Source: Stentor coeruleus (taxonomy: Eukaryota; Ciliophora; Heterotrichea; Heterotrichida; Stentoridae). From it: a DNA stretch of 52,433 bases. The stretch covers positions 1-52,433 of the forward strand of contig MPUH01000467.1 of assembly GCA_001970955.1 (NCBI GenBank). The letters run 5' to 3'. Of the stretch, positions 1 to 9,600 are shown piece by piece. The notes under the pieces are model-generated. The model did no database searches. It had not been told where the DNA came from and saw nothing but the letters and a program-made list of their open reading frames with translations. A program made the position numbers and the translations under genes. How positions within the stretch are numbered: the stretch's first letter is position 1; every line of letters begins with the position of its first letter.

Positions 1-949
1 ATTTTACCATATACCTGAGTAAATTTTATTTTGATAACTACAAATAGCACAAGAGGATATCTTAAAATTTAATATATTCTAACTATTTTATATATAAATA
101 TAAATTATTATAATAAATGTAATATAATGTATTAAGATTTGCTGAAGTTTGATATAGTAATCTTAGTGATACAAATAAAATTTAAGCAAATCAATAATTC
201 GTATGAATAAGTCGTAGCAAACATATAATTTATGTAAATTAATAATTAGTATGAAAAATTTATTGAAAACCAAAACATATAATTGTTTTGTTTAATATTA
301 GTAAAATTTTATTGAAAATCAAAGCATATAATTGTTGAATATGATACTAGACATAATTTCTTCAATATCCCATGAAATATAAACTAAATTCCCAGTGTTT
401 TGGAATAAGATTGGATTCAGTAAAGTAAAAAAATAAATTCATAAGGCATCGATCCAATAATAGCTTAGTTTATAAGCTTTAAAGTAATTGATTAGATAAA
501 GTTTGGCTTCTTAAATAAATAAAACTATTTGGGAACGATTTCATAATAAACTCAAGAATTATCTTCTTTGGTCAATCCGAAAATAATTAAAAAGCTTCTT
601 AGACTATTCTATAAGAATAAATTTTCTGCACCTAACATATAATAAGCCTAAGAAACATAAAATACAAATCGGCACTGACACAAAAAAAAATTAACTAAAG
701 CTTATCTACCGATTGAAAAATTATAAAAATTTGACTACAAAACAATATTGTAAAATTCACGCTGGTGATCCTAAAAGTAAATTATTAAAAATTAGCTTAC
801 ATAAAGGCTATACTAAATTGCATATAACCAAAATAGCATTCTACTTAAATTAAAATTACATACAAATTTAATTAACAAGTGTCAAATAATTTTTACAAAA
901 AATCCCTTCAAAATTTGTATCTAAATAACCAAAACAGCAAATACAAATT

Positions 950-990
950 CTTATTTCGCTCAGAATCATCGATTTTTAAGCTAAATTATT
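950..990 (+). promoter_or_regulatory. 41-bp block identical in both DOMON-locus copies
   Basis: These 41 bases, beginning CTTATTTCGCTCAGAATCAT, are identical to 4570-4610 and end about 85 bp before each start codon, while the sequence around them has many substitutions. Perfect identity next to the start suggests a promoter or 5' UTR element. This is inference; no known ciliate motif is recognised. Confidence 0.3.
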
Positions 991-1076
991 TATATTTTGC
1001 ATACAACTAAATAGAATTTAAAATATAATTTTTGCCATTATTGGCAATAAATTATGTTGATATGATTAATAATAAT

Positions 1077-1628
1077 ATGCTAGGGCTTTTCTTAGTTCTT
1101 GTTACTACCCATGCTGGCCAAGTCTGCATGTCTAACGGATGGGTTGTTGAATGGACAGTTGGTGATACCAAAGTTGATTTTTCCATAACAATCGATGAAG
1201 ATACTAAAAATAATAAAGACTGGATTTCTGTTGGTATTGAAAATAATCATTGGGTTGCTGCCTTTAGTGACACTGAAGTACCTATGACAGATATAACACT
1301 ATATTATATTGATGGAAATACTGAGGATTGGTATACAGGAGATCTACAGATTACCCCAGCATCTGATGTGTCAAAGGGTGGGACTGATGATATTACAAAC
1401 GAATTATGGGATGATAGTAAAAACAAATTTTCTTGGTCTAAACTTCTTGATACGAAAGATTCAAAAGATATTGTCTATTCATTAGGAGGAGAATACTATG
1501 TTCTTTGTAATAGTGGGCTTGTAGATGATGATGGGATGATTGAAGCACCATATATGCTTAAAGAAACCCTAGAAGCTGTTATTTTGAGTAACGATTTTTC
1601 TGGTGGTTGCACGACTGAGGTTTATTAG
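1077..1628 (+). CDS. Small secreted DOMON-like protein, copy A
   Basis: Predicted protein of 183 aa. The start is the ATG at 1077 because the paralogue at 4695 begins with the same residues; an ATG at 1062 is in frame but not matched there. Residues 1-14 (MLGLFLVLVTTHAG) form a signal peptide, so the protein should be secreted or luminal. The rest resembles a single DOMON domain, a beta-sandwich that binds haem or sugar: Cys-Asn-Gly-Trp near the start, a W-I-S-V-G-I strand, a Met-Thr-Asp turn followed by I-T-L-Y-Y, then acidic Asp-rich loops and a final Cys near the C terminus. No membrane anchor or second domain follows. The DOMON call rests on pattern, not on a search. Alternatively it is a lineage-specific secreted family. 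Confidence 0.6.
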   Translation: MLGLFLVLVTTHAGQVCMSNGWVVEWTVGDTKVDFSITIDEDTKNNKDWISVGIENNHWVAAFSDTEVPMTDITLYYIDGNTEDWYTGDLQITPASDVSKGGTDDITNELWDDSKNKFSWSKLLDTKDSKDIVYSLGGEYYVLCNSGLVDDDGMIEAPYMLKETLEAVILSNDFSGGCTTEVY

Positions 1629-4600
1629 AAGAATTAGAAAATTAGTTAATTTTTGAATTGAAACTATGGTTTATAAAAATGAAAATTTATGATATTTAAA
1701 GCAGTCAAATGAAGTTATGGGAAAATTTGACTTTTTTTATAATAAAGATGCTATGGATGCTAGGAAAGGTTATAATCTTTGTTGTTATTCCTGATATTGA
1801 AGGATAATAGTTTGAATATGTTTTATATAAATTTTTGTATTTTACTATACATAAATTTCTTTTAAAATATGGTTCGATATAAAAATTCTAAAGCCTAGCA
1901 TATAAAATTATAATGATTTTATGATATCACCGATAAGTTCAACAGAGTTGTAAAATAATTTTTTATAATAATATGCATTCAAGTATTTTTTATAAATAGC
2001 ATAAACTTTGTTATAAGTAAAAGTTATAATGACTAATACTTTAAGTTGGAAATAATTATCTTTAAAGTTTATTGAAGTAATGATATTCAATAAAAGAATT
2101 GGTTTTCCAATATATAAGTAAATTATTTTTGATGAAAAACATATAAATTTTATTTAAGATTTAATATGCTATAAAAAAATTACTTGCCCCATGGAGGAAA
2201 TAGTAAAAGCATAATTTTAACTGAATAGCATTATTTAAAAAATATTGCTAATAAAACCAGATATTACCTTAATGTAGATATGATTATTAGAAAAAAGTGA
2301 AGTATTGATTTAATAATTTTTCTGATTAAATAAAGTTAATGAGTTATGGTTGAAGTTTTTAGAATTTTTTGTTATGATAAAATTTATATAATAAAATCAA
2401 GATTTTACTATTTCAAAAATTTATAGGCAAATTTTGTGATTTAAAATGTTTTCTTTTGGACAGAGTTAAGATAAAAAAATCCTATTTTAATTATTGCTTG
2501 TGTCTTAAAATTGTCTCTTTATTAATTTTGGTTTTTTTAATATTATACTATATTTTATCAAAAGTCTGAGTTTCAATAAGCAGATTAGATTTGATGATAT
2601 CTTTATAATAGATACACAAAGATTTCACATTCATACTATAACAAATTAATTTTTTTTTCTATAATACTTAAAAATCTAAAACCCATAAAAAACTTGTAGA
2701 TAAACAATTAAAATCAATTTCGCATTTTTATTTCAATGCCTTAACTTCTAGTATTAATTGTCCTAGTTAAAGATTACTTATCTATCCATTGTAAGGTACT
2801 TTTGGCTTTAAAATTTCAAACTTAATTCAGAAGAGATCGATTTCCTAGTAATAAATTAAAAAATAAACTTTTGTTATTAATTCCATGACCAGAAGAGAAA
2901 AAAATTCAGAATCTTAAGTATATAGTTCGAGTAATTCATTTTCTTTTCTACCAGATATACAAATATTTTATAAAGACATATCTTTTAGAACAATCCCTCA
3001 AGAAAATAAAAGCAAAAAGGTCTTAACCTTATTAGCTTATAAATTGCCCATAAATAAAGAAATTCAAGATTTTATCTAAGCTATTATAAATTAAAAGACT
3101 TAAATACAGAAACTTTTATGAGATATTATGCTCTTGTTATATATTCTATTATTATAAAGATTAGAAGGCTTCAATATTCTAGACGCAAATTTATAATATT
3201 AAATGCAATTATAAAGATAGTATTCAAATAATAAAGAAATCAAGTTTTATTAAGTCCAGTTTCAGAATAATAGCATAGTTTGTTGATCCAAAAATCAAAA
3301 ATTTATTCAGTAGATTTTCTAAATTAAATATCTCTAAAAAATGATTTTAGAGTTAGTCTTTAAAGGTTTTTGGGAGAAATACTTGAATATATATATTTTA
3401 TACGAGAGAATATGCTTTTAATTTTAAAAAGAATTTATTCCCAGAGGTGCACAGCATTTTTAAATATCTAATGAAACTATGAATAAACTTATAAATCTTA
3501 AGAGCATAGGTTAGCTACTCTTATTGCTTCTTCAGTAATTTCCTCTAAGTTTGTATATTTTTATGATTTATATGGAAATATGTGAAAAAATATATCAATT
3601 CTATATAGAAATTTTACCTAAGTTAATATTTTATTTTGATAACTACAAATAGCACAATTGGATATTATAAAATTCAATATATTCTAATTATGTTGTATAT
3701 AAATGTAATTTATTATAATGAGTATAATATAATAAAATGTATTCAGATTTGCTGGAGTTTAATATAACAATCATGATGATGCAAATAGAATTTAAGCAAA
3801 TCAATAATCGTATGAATAAGTCGTAGCAAGCTTATCTTTAAATATACAACTATTAAGAAAATAACTAAATTTTTATTGAAAACCGAAACATATAATTATT
3901 AAATATGATACTATGCATAATTACTTCAATATCCCATGAAATATAAACTAAATTCCTAGTGTTTTTGGCATAAGATTGGATTTAGTAAAGCAAAAAAATA
4001 AATCCATAAGGCATTGATCTAATAATGGCTTAACTTATAAGTTTTAAGATAATTGATTAGATAAAGTTTGGCATTCTTAAATAAATTAAACTATTCGGCA
4101 ACAATTTCACAATAAACTCAAAAAAAATTCAAGGATTATCTTTTTGGTTAATCCAAAAAGTATTAAAATACCCTTCTTAAACTATTCTATAAGTATGAAT
4201 TTTTCTACCACTAACTTACAATAAGCATAAGAAACATAAAATATCAAACGCCACTAACAAAAAAAAATGAAAACTAACTAAAAACTAAAGTTTATCTGCC
4301 GATCGAAAAATTATAAAAATTTGACTTCAAAACAATATTGGAAAATTCACGCTGGCGACCCAAAAAAGTAAATCCTTAAGAATTATCTTATATAAAGACT
4401 ATATTAAATTGCATATAGTCAAAATAACATTCACTTAAACTAAATTTATATACCAATTTAATATGCAAACGGATAATATACTCAATCACACTTTAAGGTG
4501 CCAAATAATTTTTGCAAAAAAATCCCTTCGAAATTCGTACCTAAATAACCGAAACAAACAATATAAGCTCTTATTTCGCTCAGAATCATCGATTTTTAAG

Positions 4601-4694
4601 CTAAATTATTCATATTTTTCATATAACTAAATAGAATTTCAAATATAATCTTTCCATTGTTAGCCATAGATTAGGCTATTTAAATAATAAAAAT
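1629..4694. other. Gene-free spacer between the two DOMON copies
   Basis: To about 2060 this is the conserved 3' flank of copy A. From about 2061 to 3609 it is very AT-rich sequence with stops in all frames. From about 3610 it is the conserved 5' flank of copy B. No tRNA-like sequence or credible ORF was seen. The 60-codon minus-strand ORF at 1908-2090 is low-complexity and not supported. Confidence 0.6.
4570..4610 (+). promoter_or_regulatory. 41-bp block identical in both DOMON-locus copies (copy B)
   Basis: Identical to 950-990 and at the same distance (about 85 bp) from the start codon. It contains an ATCGAT core. A role in transcription or in the 5' UTR is inferred from identity and position only. 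Confidence 0.3.
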
Positions 4695-5219
4695 ATGCTA
4701 GGGCTTTTCTTAGTTCTTGTTACTGCTCACGCTGGTCAAGTTTGCATGTCTAATGGATGGGTTGTTGAATGGACAATAAGTGATACCAAAATCGATCTTT
4801 CCATAACAATTGATGAAGACACTAGAACAAATAAAGACTGGGTTTCTGTTGGCATTGAAACTGAAAAACTTATGACAGACATGATGGTTTATTATATTGA
4901 CGGGATTGCTGAGGATTGGCATACAGATGTCCAGCACAAAGAACCAAAATCTGATGTGTCAAATGGTGGAACTGATGATGTTACAGGCGAATCATGGGAT
5001 GATAGCAAAAACAAATTTTCTTGGTCTAAACTTCTTAATACTGGAGATTCAAGAGATCTTAGCTTAATAGAAGGAGGAAATTATAATCTTATTTGTAATA
5101 GTGGGCTTGTAGATGCTGATGGGCTAGTTGAAGGACCATATGGGCTTAAAAAAACTCTATTGAAAGAAATTGTTTTGAGTAATGATTTCTCTAGTGGTTG
5201 CACGACTGAGGTTTATTAG
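4695..5219 (+). CDS. Small secreted DOMON-like protein, copy B
   Basis: Predicted protein of 174 aa, paralogue of the gene at 1077 (roughly 70 % identical by eye). It has the same signal peptide (MLGLFLVLVTAHAG), the same Cys-Met-Ser-Asn-Gly-Trp start of the mature part and the same ending (CTTEVY). A 9-residue loop present in copy A between the V-G-I strand and the Met-Thr-Asp turn (around N-H-W-V-A-A-F-S-D) is missing here by a clean in-frame deletion. Both frames are intact, so both copies are probably expressed. As with copy A, the DOMON assignment is by pattern only. Confidence 0.6.
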   Translation: MLGLFLVLVTAHAGQVCMSNGWVVEWTISDTKIDLSITIDEDTRTNKDWVSVGIETEKLMTDMMVYYIDGIAEDWHTDVQHKEPKSDVSNGGTDDVTGESWDDSKNKFSWSKLLNTGDSRDLSLIEGGNYNLICNSGLVDADGLVEGPYGLKKTLLKEIVLSNDFSSGCTTEVY

Positions 5220-6035
5220 AATTAGATTAAAATTAGTTATTTTTGAATTGAAACTATAGTTTATAAAAATGAAGATTATGATATTTGAAGTAGTTAAATG
5301 GAATTATAGGAAAATTTTGACTGTTTTTATAAGAAAGATGCTTTGAATGCTGGGAAAGGTTATAATCTTAGGTTGCTTTGATATTGAAGGATAAAAGTTT
5401 GCATATTTTTTATATAAATTATAGTATTTTACTAATTCTTTGCTTTTAAGTATGGTTTAATATAAAAATTATAAAACCTAGCATGTAAAATGTAATGATT
5501 TTATGATATCGCTTATAAATAATTATATAGCCTATAGAGTTAAAGCACTTTTTTTGAAATTAATAAGTTCAATAGAGTTCTAAAATAAAGTTTTATAATA
5601 ATATGTATTTAAGTTATTTTATAAATAACATGACCTTTGTTAAAAGTAAAAGTTATAATGACTAATACTTTAAGTTGGAAACAATTACAGTATCATCATG
5701 AACTTCTTAAATTTAACATCTCATGAACACCTCATAAATCTCAAAACCAATAAATCACAAACAACTTTATCCTTATCAAAACTTATCCTAAATAATCTTA
5801 ATCATTATTCCAAGCCAAAAAAAATATACCCTATCTTGAAATCTCCTTATTACCCAAACATGCCAATATATTCTCCAAAAACACCTATATTTTTTCTACA
5901 TTATCCTCTATCAAGCATATCCTAATCCTCTTCTCCAATACTTCCTCTATAATTTTCCTAAAAAAAACATCAAGAATTCTTTTGACATCATTTCAATACA
6001 AAATCCCATTCTAAAATTACTTAAAAAATATAATT
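5220..6035. other. Intergenic: DOMON 3' flank, then G-poor 5' flank of the Rab gene
   Basis: To about 5690 it is the conserved 3' flank of the DOMON repeat. From about 5695 to 6035 the plus strand is rich in C and A and almost free of G, the pattern seen ahead of plus-strand genes in this window. A 75-codon ORF at 5698-5925 lies in this biased stretch; it is Asn/Ser/Leu/Pro-rich and looks like a by-product of composition. Confidence 0.5.
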
Positions 6036-6635
6036 ATGGAGCCAGATCAAGTCAAAATGGTCTTAGTTGGTGAAGCTAAAGTTGGTAAATCCAGCATTCT
6101 CGCTAGATATATTTCCAATACTTTTCAAGAATTTGGAACTCCTACTTTAGGTTGTGCATACCATACTCGTCAATTAAATATAAACGACAAAATACTCAAG
6201 TTGAACATTTGGGATACAGCTGGGCAAGAACGCTATCAAAGTTTATCTAAATCATATTCAAGGGATTCAAAGATTATTATTCTTGTATATGACATTACAA
6301 GCTATGAGTCTTTTAAATCTATGAAAAGGTGGTATGAGATACTTCAAAGAGATACGGTTTCTCCCACAACAATTTTTGGGGTTTTCGGCAATAAAGCTGA
6401 TCTTATACACAACGAAGAAGTGCCAATAACAGAAGTTCAAAAATTCGCAAACAGCATAAACGCATCATTCCGTAAAACCTCTGCTAAAGAAAACGCTGGT
6501 ATTGAAGAAGGCCTTCTCGAGTTATGTAAAAGGTATCTAAAAATTGAAGATCACGGCACCCCTCGTGAATCACTTCGTATCTCAAAACAAGACCTTTACG
6601 AAAAGCATAAAAAAAGTAAATGTTGTGGTAAATAA
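6036..6635 (+). CDS. Rab-family small GTPase
   Basis: Protein of 199 aa, normal Rab length. All five G motifs are visible: P-loop GEAKVGKS at residues 12-19, switch I Thr37 in TPTLG, WDTAGQE at 59-65, NKAD at 119-122 and TSAKE at 148-152. The C terminus is basic and ends KCCGK, so Cys196/Cys197 are likely geranylgeranylated, anchoring it to membranes. Family knowledge: Rabs cycle between GDP and GTP forms to direct vesicle traffic. The switch I/II sequences resemble the Rab5/Rab21/Rab22 endocytic group, but the subfamily is not certain. Its stop codon lies only 24 bp from the stop of the convergent clathrin gene. Confidence 0.93.
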   Translation: MEPDQVKMVLVGEAKVGKSSILARYISNTFQEFGTPTLGCAYHTRQLNINDKILKLNIWDTAGQERYQSLSKSYSRDSKIIILVYDITSYESFKSMKRWYEILQRDTVSPTTIFGVFGNKADLIHNEEVPITEVQKFANSINASFRKTSAKENAGIEEGLLELCKRYLKIEDHGTPRESLRISKQDLYEKHKKSKCCGK

Positions 6636-6659
6636 TCTAAGTAATGCTATCCTAATAAA

Positions 6660-9600
6660 TTATTTGAATCTTGTTTGAAACCCAGCCATTGAAGGGTCTA
6701 TCATTCCAGTCATCATCATAGGATTCATTCCAGTCATCATCATAGGATTCATCCCAGTCATCATCATTGGATTCATTCCAGTCATTGGCATACTAGGCAT
6801 AAGTGCTGGCATATTATTATTAAGCCCAGGCATGACCATAGACATAGCATCAAGAGTTTCAAGTGGTGCCCTACTTTGTTGTTCAGCTTTTTCTTCTTCT
6901 TTTTTCTCTTTAATTGTAGCTTTTTTCTCTAATTGTTGAATCCTTGAATGCATATCTTTCATGCTTTGTATAAAATAAGGCATGGCAAAGTCGAAATATC
7001 CAGCTCGCCATGCGAGCTCCATAACAATATCTGGAGATAGATAATTATAGCATATATAAGTGCAAGCACAAAATGCTTCTTTATCTTTGATTTGTATGAA
7101 AAACCTAATAAGTTCTTCTATAAGTTCAGGACTTTTACTTTGATTTGCAGTTTCCATTGCATCTTGATAATATTGATCAGCTTTTGATAATTCTATTGAT
7201 TGTGCGTATTTTTGATTTACACGATAAAGATATGTTGAAATTCTTCTCATTTCTAATAAACTATGTCTTTCTAAAGTTTTGGCTAAAGATAATTGATCGA
7301 AGCTATCAAAGCTGGTTACACTAACTCTTAGGGTTTCATAGTCTTCTAATTCTATAAGTAATTCATTTACAGCTTCATTAACTTGTGATACGTTATACAT
7401 TTGTACTGATTGAAGCCAAGGTAAAGCTAAAGCTAAATGTCCAGCTCTTCTTAGTACCTGGACAGCTTTGGCATGATCAATTTTAGCTGATATGCATTTT
7501 AGTAGATCATTTAGAAGCATAGGTTGTTCTTCTAGATAGAAAAGTATAGCTTTGAAGAAAAAGTCTTGATTTGTAGCTTTTTGAATGACGTCAGTGAAGA
7601 TTGTATGGTTCCAAGCTTTGTATGAATGTTCAATCATAGTCACTAAGGCATTATCGAATTCATCGTATTTCATATATAGAAATACTGCTTCTGCCCATCT
7701 TCTAAATCTTTCACATGATCTAGTGAGTTTGGGGATGTTGATTTTTTGATAATAGTTTTTGCAGTGTTCCATAAGTCTTTTCGGTCTATATTTAGCATAT
7801 AATGCACCTAGTTCTGTAAAAATCCCTTGATGGGCTCTTTCGCTTGGCATGCCATTTTCAAGCAAAATAATCAGTTCATCTGGATACCCCCAATGTTCAT
7901 AGTGTCTTATAATATCTTCTAAATGATCAGGATGGGTAATAATATTCAACCCAGCAATCACTGCCAATTTAAACTCTTTATTTTCCACACAAGCAAAAGT
8001 TACCTCTTTCCATACCCTTGGACTATTCGCTTGTTTAGCTGCTTCCATAGCTTCCATAAATCTCTTCAGTTTCACAAGGCAACTCGCTAATCTAGCCCAA
8101 TTATTCACACTTTGGAAAAGTATCCTCGCTGCTTCATACATTTTTTCATCAAAACATCTTTCTCCAACTTTACCTATATCAGCTTGATTACTTGTCCCAA
8201 TAAACTCTTCAAGTTCAGCAAGCATATCACATTTAGCTAAAGCAAAAACTAACTCTGAATCAATAGTCGAATCTTTCTGATGTAATTGTTGAACCCTTGC
8301 TAAATTCAAAAATTTAATGAGCTTTAAAAAACATTGAGCAGCTTCAGCTGCTATAATAACATCTTTATAATAACTTGCATCTTTAGCTTTTAAAAATGCT
8401 TCAATAGAATCTTCAGCACGATTATGATCTAATAATGCTCGACCTAACCTTGACCAAACTTCAGGGCTACCAACACGTTCAGCAAATTCAGATGCACGAT
8501 CAATACTAGCTAAATTACTTAATAATACATCAATTGCTTCTTCAAACATTCCAGCTTTACGATATATAAGAAAAGCTTCTTCAGCTAAACCATGCTGTGA
8601 TAAAGCATATTGGGCAATTTCAGGTGCATCATAATTATCAAGACGGTTTATATAATCAATAACCCTAGATGGATCAGCTTTTATTGCTGTTACTATAAGC
8701 ATGTTTTGCAAATTTTTATTTTTAGAAAAATCAGACTTGTGTAAGACTATTTTTTCTAATAATTCAATGAGTTCTTTTTGTAAATCTACTTTGAGAAATG
8801 CTTTTACTGTTATTGAAACTTCTTCAACTTCACGAGATTCTGGTAAGGCAAAAGCTACGACTTGGTCAATGACTGAACGTCTGTATTCGTTTTCATCTGA
8901 TAAAACTTTTGTCCACAGGTCAAGATTTTTTCTTTCGACTAGGTATCTGGCTTGAATTCTAAACATACCATTGTGATTGGTTAGGTTTATAAGCTCGTCA
9001 TCACACTCGCCCCAGGCTCGTGTATAAGCTTTTACTGCTAGTTCTGGATTACGTTCTTCACAATATTTTCCAACAATTTTTGCATCGTAATGCTCGTTAC
9101 GGATTAAGAAATCTTCTGGATCACGATTTGTGTCGATATAAATTTTTGCTAGAGCTGTGTGGACTGGTGAATCAATTACACCTTCACGTTCACGGTCTTC
9201 AAGCCAGGATTGGATAACCCTTAGACGATTTCTTTTTTCCATTTCTTCAATGAGGATTTCAGCTGGACAGGCAGATCGGATTGTGTTGAGGATTTGCTTG
9301 ACGTAAGTTTCGTCTGAATCCAATTCGAGTAAAGTGCCTAGGACTGCTGGTGCAGCTTTAGGGTTGAGTTTTACAAGATATACCTCGATATACCTGTTAA
9401 GATTGTTTTTAAACAAGTATCTTGTAAGTTCTTCAGTAAACCCATGAATATCACACAAATAAATCAAAGGTCTCGGGTCCGGCAGTCTAATATCTTTCAA
9501 AAAGTCCTTAACCCTAACTGGATCATAAAACTTCGTTTCCCTAACAACCCTTTCTACCTCTCCACTCTGATTAAGCTTAGCCGCTGATTCAATATACTTA

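Larger units (their letters stand above)
1..2060 (+). repeat. Tandem locus copy A (secreted DOMON-like gene plus flanks)
   Basis: This block matches 3610-5690 over nearly its whole length by eye, with small indels. It covers about 1 kb upstream of the gene, the gene, and about 430 bp downstream. The left end is cut by the window edge. The 1550 bp that follow (about 2061-3609) are not shared. The upstream kilobase has no credible ORF on either strand, so the conservation there is non-coding. It reflects either a recent duplication or selection on control sequence. Confidence 0.8.
3610..5690 (+). repeat. Tandem locus copy B (secreted DOMON-like gene plus flanks)
   Basis: Second copy of the block at 1-2060, in the same orientation. 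Similarity starts near TTATTTTGATAACTACAAAT (about 3630) and runs past the gene to about 5690, where both copies share AATGACTAATACTTTAAGTT. Point differences and short indels are spread over coding and non-coding parts alike, so this is a diverged duplication and not an assembly echo like the N-flanked copies elsewhere. Confidence 0.8.

Noticed and set aside
2885-3640. Frame that reads long if TAA and TAG are taken as Gln (ciliate code)
   Set aside because: About 18 TAA/TAG and two TGA codons in about 250 codons is what random AT-rich DNA gives; neighbouring genes use the standard code; the translation is only low-complexity.
5698-5925. 75-codon plus-strand ORF ahead of the Rab gene
   Set aside because: It lies in the G-free promoter-type flank, where stop codons containing G are rare; composition explains it.
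8701-9217. Plus-strand ORFs opposite the clathrin gene
   Set aside because: They are antisense shadows of a highly conserved coding region.
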